A program made the translations under genes and the position numbers. Below, one piece after another: positions 47,901-59,952 of a DNA stretch of 64,000 bases. A model generated the notes under the pieces. It ran no database searches. It was given only the letters and a program-made list of their open reading frames with translations, and was not told the DNA's origin. Source of the DNA: Amaranthus tricolor (taxonomy: Eukaryota; Streptophyta; Magnoliopsida; Caryophyllales; Amaranthaceae); contig NC_080050.1 in assembly GCF_026212465.1 (NCBI RefSeq), positions 28,776,070-28,840,069 of the forward strand. Direction: 5' to 3'. Position 1 is the first letter of the stretch; the number at the start of each line of letters is the position of its first letter.

Positions 47901-50617
47901 CGTCGTTCTTCCCTTCCTAGACCCTAATCATAATTTTCTATGAGCGGGGTACACTGAGTATAATAATGATGTTGAAATTCGACTAGATTAACTTTTTTTT
48001 GTATTAAAGATAGCTAGATTAGAAAATCCAAAATTGGAAAGAGAAACTGAAATGATCATTATTATGTATATAGTGAGAATTAAATTCTTATCATTTAAGT
48101 ATTATAGTTAAATAAGGTAATACTAATTTGATCATTAGATTGACTAATTGAGAATTATAGACTAACTATCATTTCCAGAAATGATTAATTTACCCTCACC
48201 TCGTCTTCTCCCTTTTATTTGTAAGGCCCGTTTGTTTGATGATAATAAATGGTGGCATTGAAAATTATTTATTGTGTAAATTTTTATGAAATGTATTATG
48301 GTATTCTCATGGTGTAAAACATTAATCATAAAAATATTTTTGTTTATAGTTTTCAATTACCACCAAATACCACTACATCTCTACCAACCCGTGTAGTAAT
48401 TAATACTAAATGGTGGGAATGGTAATGAAAAGTTAGTATAATTTTAATAGAAATATATTTTGATAAGTATAATAATTATTGTTACACTCCGTTAATAATC
48501 TCATTTTTTTACCAAAATTACACTAAATTTTCATTATAATTCCCATCAATACTGACCACCGAACGGGGTGGTAGGGTTTCATCTTAGCCTAGCTAGAACA
48601 TGCAATAGAAACTCAAAATATAAAGAGAAAGGAGAGGAGAAACGTACAAGGAAGTAGCTCTCGCCATGCTGTAAGCTTTGTAGTGAAATTCCAAAATCAT
48701 TGAAGGGAACAGGCACACCCGAAGAATGCACCAATATAACTTCCTCTCCGAACATACTTTTCATATCCAACACTCCTTCTGGAACTTGTGTCGCCACTCC
48801 ATTTATAAACACAGTTATAAGTCCTGCATTTTCAAGTCAGCATTACAAAAAGTTGTATATATCTGATCTTTAAATTCAATCAAGAAATTAATTAAGAACC
48901 TTGAGTTAATGTGTTAATGTAAAATTATATGTTATGAGTTTAAGGATTCTCTAGTCTATTTTCGCATAAAAACAACTCTATTTTTATAAAATTAGCACCA
49001 ATAATACAATTTTTTATTAATTTGCCTACAATAATACCAATTTTAATTAATTATGAATAATACTAACTTTGGGAGTGTTTTCCTAGAGTATCTCTAACAT
49101 GTTAAAAACCAAATTATAAGAGGTTAATATATGATAAAAAAATGGTATACCAGTTAATAAATAAAAGTTGGTATTATTCCAGGTAAACAACCTTTAAATT
49201 AGTATAGTTTATGATTAATCAAAATTTGGCATTATTTAGGATAATTAATGAAAAAATATATCATTCAAGCTAAGTTTTGCTAGAAATTATGATATTAGAA
49301 GTTTGCCCTAATTCATTGCTTTGTAAATTTTGAAAATGATACTTGGTATGAATTTTCTCATTCTAATTGTTTTGCATTAAATATGTGCGTTGAACATGAA
49401 GGAATTAATCATTGATAAATTGTGAGATGGAGACATGAAAACATCAGACTAGCATAAGGGTTTTATTGCTGTCAGTTTTTACACTTTAGGTCAAGCCAAA
49501 TAAATGCGTGCATGTAGTTAAAGAGTTGTGCAAAACTTTAAGTAATTACCTTTTTCAAACACAATCTTTAAATAAAAATAATTTTATTAATTCTTCAAAT
49601 TAAACATTATAATTCCATCTATTTAATTATAAGAAATCCCAAATCTAATAATAACTTATATAGAAACTTAAATCATATACTATCTCAATTTTTTTCTTAT
49701 ATTAAGAATTAAAAAATTTACACTCCATAATACCATGTAAATAAATAAATTAAACCAAAAGCATAAACTAATGGTTGAGGCTATAGAATATATTAATATT
49801 CTCTAACATCTATCACCCCACCGTACTAAATGGTTCAAAGGTGAATATACACAACCTTATTCTTAAAGGTGATAGAGTTTTCATTTAAGTAATCTCATAA
49901 AACATGGATTATATGAACAAATCAATAGTTAAAGAGGGAGTAATTGAATGGAGATATAATTATAAAATTACCTGATTGAAAATCCAAATTAGAAGCTTGT
50001 GAATGACAATCTAATTGATGGGTAGTATTAATAATCCCAGAAAAATTACCAAAAACATCATCAACACCACCACAATCACCAAAAGTATTAGTATTACTAA
50101 TACTAGTAACACTAGAACAAGGTGCAAAACAACCAACACTAGATGAACTACCTCCTATTGTTGTTGTTGTTGTAACACTAGAATTTTGTTGTTGGTGTTG
50201 ACCAAACTCATATAAATTCACACCACCACCGTTTCCGCTTTCACCACCTAACAAAGGTGGCGGAACAAGCGGTGGTGATGCCCCGGTGGCGGCAAGTGAA
50301 GCTTGTAGTTGTCGTTGGCGGCGGCGCGACCGAGAACGGCGGTTTTGAAACCAATAAAAAACATTAGCATCACCAACAGCACCAAATTTTTCTAGAAGTT
50401 TCCGGATACGGATAGTTTCTTCTTTAGGTGGATTAACCATACCTCTATTGAAAATGGATTCAAGTATTAGTATTTGCTCCGGTTTTGGAGTCCATCTTGA
50501 TCTAACGGGTTCACTACTTGTACTATTATTATTGTTGTTTTTTCTTTCTTCTTTTGTATTACTACTATTTTCACTTTCTGTGTTATTATTTTTTTTGTTT
50601 GGTGATGGATCTTCCAT
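44925..50617 (-). CDS. WOX11: WUSCHEL-related homeobox transcription factor, WOX11/12 type
   Basis: Three exons on the minus strand are proposed: 50617-49972 (215 codons plus 1 nt), 48823-48648 and 44942-44925, encoding 279 aa. Residues 1-37 are Asn/Ser-rich. The atypical long homeodomain is at about 39-103 ([19 protein letters not shown]; helix 3 [19 protein letters not shown]), diagnostic for the WOX8/9/11/12 intermediate clade. A Ser/Thr/Asn-rich linker follows. Exon 2 (216-274) holds the conserved C-terminal block ITVFINGV...[17 protein letters not shown]...LQHGESYFL. The split Gly at exon 1/2 is restored. The last 18-nt exon (VPRLS, stop) is inferred because WOX11/12 proteins end LVPRxx; it follows a good acceptor (GGAATTTTGCAG). 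Roles known for the family include adventitious root founder-cell specification. WOX12 is equally possible. Confidence 0.87.
47286..47310. repeat. poly-T tract
   Basis: An uninterrupted run of about 25 T in WOX11 intron 2. Confidence 0.9.
47876..47982 (+). mobile_element. 3'-tail fragment of an RTE-type LINE
   Basis: CTCGTCTATGGATATGAGTT, then TCGTCGTTCTTCCC, TTTTCTATGAGCGGGGTACA and GTATAATAATGATG match, in order, the 3' end of the LINE at 56750-57801. It is 5'-truncated and lies in WOX11 intron 2, antisense to the gene. Confidence 0.65.
48943..49925. other. WOX11 intron 1 (48824-49971), nothing else recognised
   Basis: AT-rich intron sequence. A short piece of the dispersed repeat family (AAACCAAAAGCATAAACTAA, TGGTTGAGGCTATAGAATAT) lies at about 49753-49870. 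Confidence 0.5.
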
Positions 50618-50690
50618 GAAAATCTGAGAAAAATAAAATTTTTGAGAGGTGGAGGATCGGAAAATCTTTTAAACAAGTATATAGTATAAA

Positions 50691-50698
50691 CTTATATA
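50691..50698 (-). promoter_or_regulatory. possible TATA box of WOX11
   Basis: On the minus strand TATATAAG lies about 75 bp upstream of the start codon at 50617, leaving room for a 40-50 nt 5' UTR. The surrounding DNA is AT-rich, so chance occurrence is likely enough to keep confidence low. Confidence 0.3.
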
Positions 50699-50701
50699 TG
50701 G

Positions 50702-51520
50702 GATATATGTGAGAATACACATGAGAGTGCACAATACCCTAGCTTGGTTTACTATCATTTATTCATTTATTCCCTATATTCTTTTATAACAAATTTTTAC
50801 GGAAATTATAAAAAATTGAATATTTTAAAAATTGAATATATTATCTTATTAAATAATAAATTTGATGGAGAAAAAGTAAGGATCATAAACATTAACAAAA
50901 TATTAAAAGAAAGTTAGTGGAAAAAAATGGAGACCACAATTATTAAAAAATGTTTTAATAAAAGTTAGCCGAAAATGTGGGGGACCATAAACAATATAAA
51001 AATATTAAATGAAGTTAGTAAAAGATATATGAGGACTATAAGCATTATTAAAATATTAAAATGGAGATGGACATAGTTAAATTTTGTCTGAAATTTGTGA
51101 TATAAATAGACAGGTTATTTATTGGACTATCCAAAATGACAAATGAAAACAATTTTAAGAAACTAAGGGATTATAAAAAAACATGAGTGGATTTCTTTTA
51201 TAGAATTTGTTCTTATATTAGTTGGATAAAAAATAACACTTTCTAGAAGAGATTGTATGTTCGATTCTCACTTAGCTTTTAAAAATGGTAAATTCTTAAA
51301 TTTTTATTTTAATTAATTTTTTATGGAATATTTTAATTTACTAAATTATTATTAACATTGTTAGGAATGTGATATGTTGCCGAACTGCATTATTATTATT
51401 CTATTGTTTTTGATCTTTTCCAAAAATTTTGTTTGAGTTTCAACTTCCAATACACCATGGATCGGATTTTTACAGTACACCCCATTGGATTTTAACCCTA
51501 ATAAAGGATAGATGAGACAA
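50702..51520. other. WOX11 5' flank, AT-rich
   Basis: No gene recognised. The phrases GAGGACTATAAGCATTATTA and GGGGACCATAAACAATAT show that 50880-51050 is built of short diverged direct repeats (GACCATAAACATTA..AAAATATTAAA). Confidence 0.4.
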
Positions 51521-51525
51521 CCCAT

Positions 51526-51609
51526 CACCGCCACTAGATCCACCAACACTTTGCTCATTTTAACCACCACCGCCACTAGATCCACCAACACTTCGCTCAT
51601 TTTAACCAC
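51526..51609. repeat. two near-identical 42-bp tandem units
   Basis: The 42-bp unit starting CACCGCCACTAGATCCACCA is repeated immediately, differing at one position (TTTGCTC against TTCGCTC). Being a multiple of three it keeps a minus-strand frame open (a 14-residue unit VVKMSxVLVDLVAV), but no domain is recognised. Confidence 0.75.
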
Positions 51610-53164
51610 CACAATAGTCATTGTTACATAATCAACTCACCCAAAAATTGAAGTTAATGTCAATTGTAGTATTAGTATATGTAATTGATTCGTCCTTGTC
51701 ATTGGAATTTGATTTTTACCATCTAAATAAAAATTTAATTCCTCTCCTTCTTATTTGTATGGATTTTCTAGTCTTAACCGATTAAAAAAAATTATTTTTT
51801 CAAAAATACTTACGATTGAGACACATTTTGAAATACCATTCCAAAATTTTTATAGTATATTGAATTAAACTCCTCTAATAATGTAAAGTAGCAACATCAC
51901 TTGTGGAGGTATATATTGTTAACAAGAAAAAATTCAATTAAAAGTTTAAATCGATATTGGTTAAAGCCTTATGATATGTTACATAATTTATTATGTTCTA
52001 TTGCACCAGAGCCTTTTAGGCTAAAAGCATAAATGCAACATATGTCTTCTCTATGCATGGCTCTAACTAATTGTGTCGATGGTAGATGCCCTATATAATA
52101 TATGTTATCTATCACGTCTCCTCATCATGTGAAAGTCAATTTGGTTAGAAGTGTGCGTGGTTACATTACTGTCCGGCCTCCCCATACATAAGGCTAAATA
52201 TTACACTTTAAACTAAGAGGCGGATAAAAATTCAAACTCGTGATCTTAATTTTGTCATGTTGACTTCTAATATAATATCAACAAACCAATTCAATCAAAA
52301 GATCAAACTGATACTTAAATACCCATATGTAATACTGCATAATCAATCAAAACTAGAATATATATAGAAAGAAAAGAAATGCATGTAATCTATGTGAAGG
52401 ATGAACCAATTAAAGAATAAAATACAGCATAATATAGATCATTTCATGTGTATTATTCCTGAATGCCAAATCTAGATACCTAAAACGATGAGCTATATAG
52501 AGATGATGTTATCATTTAAAATATATTGGTCCCTTCTTTTAAATTTACTTTTATTTTTTTTTTACTAAATGAGTCAGATCGTCTCATTTAATTTAGACCC
52601 TAAAACATTTGAAGATTAGGTGATAGTCCACTTTGTATTTACTGATGAACGATCATTTAAATGAGGTAAATTTTAAGAGAAGGAGAAAGTATATAAATTA
52701 TAAATTATTTTGAGAATTAACCTAGATTGCTTCACATAACAGCAAGCATTAAACAGACACATTGGTCCACCCCATGCAATATAAACATTTTCCAAAGCAA
52801 AATGCAAAGAAGCCGACACTGTCATATTCTATGGTTTTGAGAAATAGTAGCTGTCCCTGTTCTGCTTCTGCTTGTGCTTATAATATTACATGGTTTACGC
52901 TACAATACATACATACTCAATTATGTAAGTACAAATTTCTAATGCAGTCAACTATATTTGCCACCGTTACATTACTAAGCTAGCTAGGTTCACACTATTA
53001 TACGTTATTATACTTCTTATATCTCACTTTATTAACACGCAATTTAATATGTTGTTTTAATCGTTTATATCTTAAGTTATAAATAACTAAAAATTATAAA
53101 AATTTGATATTATTAAAATATGCAATCGGACGAGTCAAATAATATCTCATTTGACTATGTTTTT

Positions 53165-54030
53165 TCTTTTAGATACAGTCATAGTTATCAGAATTCCAAT
53201 TCTGATTTACGATTCAAAAACAAGCGAGCGATATAGAACTTAAGTAAGATCTTAAAAATGATAAGATCAAACGATTCTACCAAGATCAAGAATACAAGTG
53301 ATAGGATCATAACACAGTTCTAAGTACAATGATTGTAGCTACAAAAGCAGTCTCAATCATAAAAAAAAGGTAAATTTGCAAAGAAACACCTTTTAAAACC
53401 CCTTTTTTGTAAAGAAACACCTTTTATAATTTTTTTTGTAAAAAAACACCTTTTAAGAGACTTTTTTTAAAAAAAAACACCTTAAATCAGTTTCCGGTGA
53501 CTTTTGTCAACTTTCCGGCGTTGACTATGCCAGTCAACGCCGGAAAGTTGACAAAAGTCACCGGAAACTGATTTAAGGTGTTTTTTTTTAAAAAAAGTCT
53601 CTTAAAAGGTGTTTTTTTACAAAAAAAATTATAAAAGGTGTTTCTTTACAAAAAGGGGGTTTTAAAAGGTGTTTCTTTGCAAATTTCCCTAAAAAAAATC
53701 TTATCTCGTAGCTTTTACTTACATATGGTATAAGTTACAGATATAGTCTTACGATTATGGAAATTTATATACTTATTGATTTGCAGTTCATAAATTATTA
53801 TTAAAAGCATTGTTTACCATAGATTTAAAGATGAAGTGAAATAAATCTTTATTTACAACTCAAAATTTAAAAGATGAATTAATTAAAATGAACAAACATG
53901 AATGCCAATCTATTATCCCGTAGCATATCAAAACATATATGTAGGATCTTACGATCCTATATATAATCCGATTCCACCAATTTCGATTCTACTCCTTATT
54001 AATCTTACATACGTATCACAATTTTAACAA
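53165..54030. mobile_element. insertion in copy B containing a foldback
   Basis: Copy A runs directly from TTTGACTAGATATATTTTTT into ATTGCAATATATAAGATAAA, while copy B has about 860 bp between the equivalent points. The outer part has ATAAGATCAAACGATTCTACC and AGGATCTTACGATCC phrases in partly inverted arrangement. Nested inside is the palindrome at 53368-53690. Exact outer ends are uncertain. Confidence 0.5.
53368..53690. mobile_element. near-perfect 323-bp foldback with internal 30-bp repeats
   Basis: Arms of about 159 bp at 53368-53526 and 53532-53690 are almost exact inverses, separated by a 5-base loop (ATGCC). The centre is GGCGTTGACT / AGTCAACGCC. Each arm contains three to four units of about 30 bp built on AAAGAAACACCTTTTA. 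The inner arm reads CCGGTGACTTTTGTCAAC. It is non-coding; a transcript would be an extremely stable hairpin. Confidence 0.9.
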
Positions 54031-54602
54031 TTTTGGCTACAATATATAAAATAAATTTCAGTAATGAACGGTACTAAAAATACTTGTGTATCAAAGAATT
54101 TGAAAGTAGTATTTTTCATATGGGAATATTGAAAATTGTTTCAGCCATTAGTAATATAGTAATATTGTAGACATACTATGTACGAAAATAAAACAATTTA
54201 CATTAATAGATATGTATATATAAAGGATACTTTATATATACATATTTATTACTCATTTTGAATAACAAAGTTTAACATGATAAATTAAAGCATTCAAAAA
54301 TACATATATATTTGGCGAATTATATTTTGGTTGATTTTTGATTTTTTGACTGGTAAAAATGACTTTTAAAAAAAAAAATCAAAATACTGTACTTTTAAAT
54401 ATTTTTTTAATAAACAACTGATATTTAATATTTATTTTTTTACCAAATATTTTCATAACGACTAGTTTAACGAAGCAAATTAGTCTATTTTAAGTTGGAA
54501 TTGAACCCGCCAATGGCTTCAACCAAGTAATGTTCATTTGCGAAACAAACTCTATGAATTAAAGTAGGATTGGATTTTGCATATAAAGAGAGTTGCACAA
54601 AT

Positions 54603-54722
54603 TCAGAGGGTCTCACCGTAAGACGTGCTCTATACTTGGGTTAAATAGCCTAATAATAAAAACTTTTAGCTTATGGACTTCTTGTTTTGAGGTTGTCTCA
54701 CCGTGAGACGGTCTATATTAAT
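54603..54722. mobile_element. short inverted-repeat MITE, second copy
   Basis: The same element as at 49-175 but inverted: GGGTCTCACCGTAAGACG at the left, GTCTCACCGTGAGACGGTC at the right, with AACTTTTAGC and CTTCTTGTTTTGAGG inside. Copy A lacks it at the equivalent point (about 44775-44800). Confidence 0.65.
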
Positions 54723-55064
54723 ACAAATTGCAATATTTGATGAGTATAATATTAATATCTAAATGATACAAGATGTGATATAGATTAAAAGGAAGATGTG
54801 CAATGTTTGGGTATTAATTGAAAAGTAAGTCCAAGTAAATAACAATAATTTATAATATTTACAAATTATCCTTATGTGAAGAATTTATTGAGATTTTAGA
54901 ATTTTAATTTTTTTCTATTTTATTTACTTTATTGATATTTATTTTATTTTTTTAATAATTTATAAATTACGATGATTAATTTTAAATTTTGTCAAAATGA
55001 AATGATAGAAATTAAAATGATAATGTTGTAGAGTATCTAAATTTAGGTTTTGTGTAGAAGTGAC

Positions 55065-55110
55065 GTGCCCAAACTGGTTGGTGGTTCCCATTTTTAAGAG
55101 GGTCTTGGGA
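55065..55110 (-). pseudogene. relic of the WOX11 last coding exon in copy B
   Basis: Copy A has TTTTGCAG|GTCCCAAGACTCTC (minus strand); the equivalent minus-strand sequence here is TTTTGAATGTCCCAAGACCC. The splice-acceptor AG is gone, and no WOX11 exon lies upstream of it on that strand within the window. It is therefore a non-functional duplicate piece. Confidence 0.6.
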
Positions 55111-55310
55111 CATTCAAAATGCCAATATTTTACAAATGAGAGGAAACTAATGTTATCAAATCAGATCAATCAATCAGCAATCAGCTCTCTTTTGGTAAAA
55201 TCTCAGTCAACCCATCATGCTATGCTTTACAAATACTCCCTCTTTTCTTCTAGCCCTAATGCAGCAAATTCTAAATGATGAGGAATGCATTGTCAAATCA
55301 TAGGATTTCT

Positions 55311-55485
55311 AATTATGAGACCGTCTAATTATGAGACTAACTTATATAATCAGTTTATTTTTTTAATTGATCCTCTTAAAATTGTGAATGATCAGTTTAT
55401 AATTATAAGTGATTATTTAAAGATCGTAAATATACATTACGCTAACTTAATAGATATGATCTCACTGTGAAACCGTCTCATTTAA
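55311..55485. mobile_element. inverted-repeat MITE with internal repeats
   Basis: TAATTATGAGACCGTCTAAT on the left and TGAAACCGTCTCATTTAAA on the right bracket a core with TTATAAGTGATTATTTAAAG phrases, as in the element at 38664-38900. It has no counterpart in copy A. Confidence 0.5.
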
Positions 55486-55635
55486 AAGTTTATTTTTTAA
55501 TTAATAATATCAGTTTAATTTGGTTTGATGTAAATGTTTTTTTAGAGTTAAATTTCATCATGTTCGAATTTGAATTCGTAATTTAACATTTATAGATCCA
55601 ACCGGCCTTAAATAATTGTGATATTAAATTAAACT

Positions 55636-56526
55636 GCATCTCTCTTGAGAGACCGTCTTTTCTAAAGACGGTTCTCAAAAGCCCAGACCATTATGTTAAT
55701 TTTTTAAAAAAATTGACGCGTGTAAATTTAATGTGAAAAGTCACATAATATATTTGGAGTTATAACAACATTTATTTGGGATTATAACATAATTTTTTGG
55801 TGTTATACCAGCATATATTTGAGGATTTTAACATATTTTATTTGGGGTTATAACATAATTTTTTGGTGTTATACCAGCATATATTTGAGGATTTTAACAT
55901 ATTTTATTTGGGGTTATAACATAATATATTTGAAGCTATAACAATATATATATTTGAGGTTATAACATAATATATATGAGGTTATAACATATATTTGTGG
56001 TTATAACATTATATTTGGGGTTATAATATATAGTTCGGTATATAATGGTCTATGTTTGAGAGTATACTATTTTTATAACACCAAATATGTTATGTTATAA
56101 CCCCAAATGTATGTTGTTATAACTCCATATATATTATATTATTATTTCAAATATACATTGTTACAACTTTAAATATATTATGTTATAACCCCAAATATAT
56201 ATATTATGTTATAACCATAAATATATGTTGTTATAACCCAATATATATTATGTTATAACCTCAAATATATATATATTGTTATAACTTCAAATATATTATG
56301 TTATCATCCAAAATAAATTATGTTATAAACCTCAAATATATGCTGGTATAACACCAAATATATTATGTTAAAACCCCAAATAAATATTGTTATATCCCCA
56401 AATATACTATGTGACTTTTCACATTACACTTACTCGCACGCATCAGTTTTTTTTTAAAATTAACATAATAAGCTAGGCTTTAGGTAACCGTCTTTAGAAA
56501 AGACGGTCTCAAGTAAGAATTGTTGT
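55636..56526. mobile_element. Mutator-like foldback MITE filled with a GGTTATAACATAAT minisatellite
   Basis: The element is 891 bp. AGACCGTCTTTTCTAAAGAC at the left is inverted at the right (GTCTTTAGAAAAGACGGTCT). It is flanked by AAATTAAACT (55626-55635) and AAATTAAATT (56527-56536). The paralogous empty site in copy A has a single AAATTAAATT at 45550-45559. The left half repeats ATATTTGGGGTTATAACATA units and the right half repeats their inverse, so the whole interior folds back. Confidence 0.85.
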
Positions 56527-56749
56527 AAATTAAATTGGTGTAGTCCTAGGTATGTTGGATTTAGGTCATAGTAAAGTAATAAATAAATGCAACATAGTCT
56601 TTGATATATGACTCTTTTTATTTATTTTTCAATTTTATTATATTTATTTATAAATCGTTTTATTTCGTTTATGTTATGTTTGGGAACGATGATTTCATTT
56701 AAAAGTTTAGAATTGGCTCAAATTTATTATTTGACAAATCGAAACTATA

Positions 56750-57801
56750 AATCGCCGATGATATAGTTTTGGTCGCAAAAACAAAGGAGGAGGCTAATAG
56801 TAAATTGGAAGAGTGGAGGGAAGCCTTGGAGGATAAGGGTTTGCCCATAAGTCGTACGAAGACAGAATACTTGTGATGCAATTTCAGTGGGACAGAGTCG
56901 ATAGGAGAGCCAAAGGTGACCATAGGGGTAGAAGTTGTTACATGTACGTCCAAGTTCAAATATTTGGGATCAGTGATTCAAAGTAATGGGGAGATTGATG
57001 GAGACGTTACTTACCGTATACAAGCGGGTTGGTTTAAGTGGCGAGCAGCAACCGGGGTGCTTTGTGATAAAAAGTTCACGAGTATTAAAAGGTAAATTTT
57101 ACCGCGTTGCAATTAGGCTAGCGTTGTTTTATGGGACAGAATGTTGGCCCGTAAAGAAGGCTTTCGAACAGAGAATGGAAGTAACATAAATGCATATACT
57201 GAGGTGGATGTGTGGTAATATATGATGGATAGGAAAAGAAACCAGGAGTTAAGGGAGAAATTAGGGGTTGCACCTCTCTCCGCAAAGATGTGGGAGAAAA
57301 GGTTGAGATGGTTTAGGCATGTGCAGAGAAAGACACATGATGCCCAGTTTGAAGGATCGAATACATCATAATGGAGGGCAAGAGAAGTTGAGGAAGACCT
57401 ACGAGAACGTGGGAGGAACAGATTAAAAGTGATATGCATCAACTCCACCTCTCCAAGGACCTGACCAAGGATAGGGCCAGTTGGCGTCGCCTTATCCATG
57501 TCTTAGAATACTAAACCCGTCCCTTTTACCTGTCGTTTGTTATTGTTCATTGCCTTTAATTATCGCTCTTTACCTCCTTCTTTACTTTTATCTTTTTTTT
57601 TAGTTATTTAAACGTATTCTATTTGTAAGTTGCAGGTTTCTCTTTCTTTGAAGACCTTTCTTGAGCCGAGGGATTCTTTGACCGTAATCTCCTCTATGAG
57701 TATAAGTTGTCGTCTTTCTTTCTTCTCTCCCCAAACCCTGACCATAGTTTTCTATGAGCGGGATACTCTGGGTATGATGATAATGATGATAATGATGAAA
57801 G
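56750..57801 (+). mobile_element. 5'-truncated RTE-type LINE (dead)
   Basis: Plus-strand frames begin with IADDIVLVAKTKEE, the reverse transcriptase active-site block (usual F/Y-ADD), then an in-frame stop, then VTCTSKFKYLGSVIQSNGEI and IQAGWFKWRAATGVLCDKK. Frameshifted motifs follow (LWDRM at about 57130; ELREKLGVAPLSAKMWEKRL then RWFRHVQRK at about 57250-57330). The 3' end carries CTATGAGCGGGATACTCTGG and a TGATGATAATGATG tail. Stops and shifts show it is inactive. It inserted into copy B after the duplication. Confidence 0.75.
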
Positions 57802-59952
57802 TTGAGAATTTAAGAATGACTATCTAAACCTTGTCTTAACGCATATACCTTCTAGAATATATGTGATTTTTTTATAGATGAATTAAATGTTACTAGATTA
57901 ATGGGATGAAGGAATTAATTAAGCATTAAATAAGAAAAGAGACTAGTAGGAGCAGCTGATGAATTAGAAGTTAATAGGGAAATGATTCTACACTCAGTCA
58001 TGGTTAGGCTTTAAATAATGATTGTACTATCTGATTTCACCGACATGTTTTAGGTTTTCGTATTCTTTTATTTGACTATGTGTAATTGATATCGTTGACC
58101 ACCTATACGCGGAATTTTTTACCTTTTTATTTTTGTTAATTTATTCATTAAATTATTAAAATTTGGTATTTACCCGTGTTATGCACGGTATTCAAAAGAT
58201 TTTTTTATAACAAATTTATAATATATTTTTAACCAATCTTGCTAAAATACAAAAAAGAGATTTAAGTTATGAGCAGGATTAACCAATAACGATACATGTA
58301 TGTATATTACTATATAAGTAACATTACATATTCAAACTTAAAATATTATTTTGTAAAATTTTATTATTCCACAAAAATCATATATTTATCATTTAATTAT
58401 TATACTAATAATTTTACAAAGATTATAAAAGTAAATAAACACAATTGTTGTACGTGTATATGAACTTAATGTAAAAATGATAACAAAATGCACCTGCACG
58501 AAAGATACAAAAATGATTTGTCTTATTCTTAATCTAGATGTCAAAATATATTTAAGTAATACTTTGTTTGATTTGTCTCAATGTAAAATTTATTAATATT
58601 AATTTTTATAATTTTTAATTATGTGCAATTAGAGATATTTAGGATTGAATAATATTAGTATATCGAATAGAGTATAATAATTTAATACTAATAATTTTTG
58701 CATTGAAACGAAGCAAACAGATCCAACCTTACTATGTTTTAACTTATAAATTAAAATCTAATTATAATTAAGGATGATAATAAATAGTGCAGTATTTCTA
58801 ATGTTACACATAATTTAGAACTAAGAAATTATATGTTTAGTGTTTTCTTGGTTGCTAGCTATTTTTATCGGACAATATCCTTGCCCAGACAAACAAAGAT
58901 TTTGATATTTTAATATTTTAATATTAATTCTCTTCATTACTATTTAATTTTCTCATGATGAGAATCATAAACAATAAAAATATTAAAATAAAATTAGTGA
59001 ATAATTCACAAGTATATTATAAAAATGTAAAAACGGAGGGAATACATTTTAATATTGTACTACATAAACTATTAATCTAAGCCTAAATTGATAATTGAGT
59101 TGATTCATCTTAACTAAATCGTTATTTGTAGCGATAGTTACCTAATTAGTAAAAACGTGCATATTATACAATCAAAAGTATATAATGACCAATAATTCAT
59201 AAATAAAAATTTAGGGAATTGATATAACCTGTGGAATTTCGGTGACCAAGTAAAATATACTTTATATTATTAATTCTTCACTTTTGAATTATTATTATTG
59301 TAGACAATGAAATGGTTTGAAAGTAAATTACTCAATAATCAAGATGATGTTTTCAGATTTTTTTCACTGTAAACAACTTATAATGAGTAAGTATTATCAT
59401 TGTGGAGGACTTTATTCTTATCTTTAAAAGAAGTGCTTCATATTCTTTTGGTGTGCACTAAATATGTTAGTAAATTTTGCTTTCAATTGAAGTAAATTAT
59501 TATTACTGTTACGATTTGGTTTATGATCAATTGATAGTAATTAATTAAACCCTTTTATATTCAGTTTTATATCCAAAAAGAGATGTACTCCTTGCATAGA
59601 AATATTTACTTTATTAGATTGAAATATGAATGAAGTAGTATATAGTGGAAGGAAAATTGTATTTAAAAATGGCTTTGATATGATTACACGTGGCACAGAA
59701 GTTCTTGGATTATAATATGTATATGATACTCCTTATTTGTTTGATTTATTGCAAAGAATTTATGGGTTCATTTAAATTGTACGGAGAATATTAAAAGATA
59801 AAGAAAATATGTAAGATCATAATTAAGAAAAGGTAGATATATTTTCTTTTATTAAAGGAAATTGTAATTAACAAAGTTATCCCCAAAAAATTAACAAAGT
59901 TAAAGATACAAACTATCTGAGATTGTATAGTAATTTAAATGGAGAGAGGGAG

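Noticed and set aside
48579..48647. WOX11 exon 2 reading through its donor to a stop at 48579
   Set aside because: The extension (VRFSSPF...) does not match the conserved LVPRxx ending, and GTACGT is a plausible donor. Kept only as the alternative if the 18-nt exon is not confirmed.
57113..57499. 128-codon minus-strand open frame
   Set aside because: It is the antisense of the RTE-type LINE coding region.
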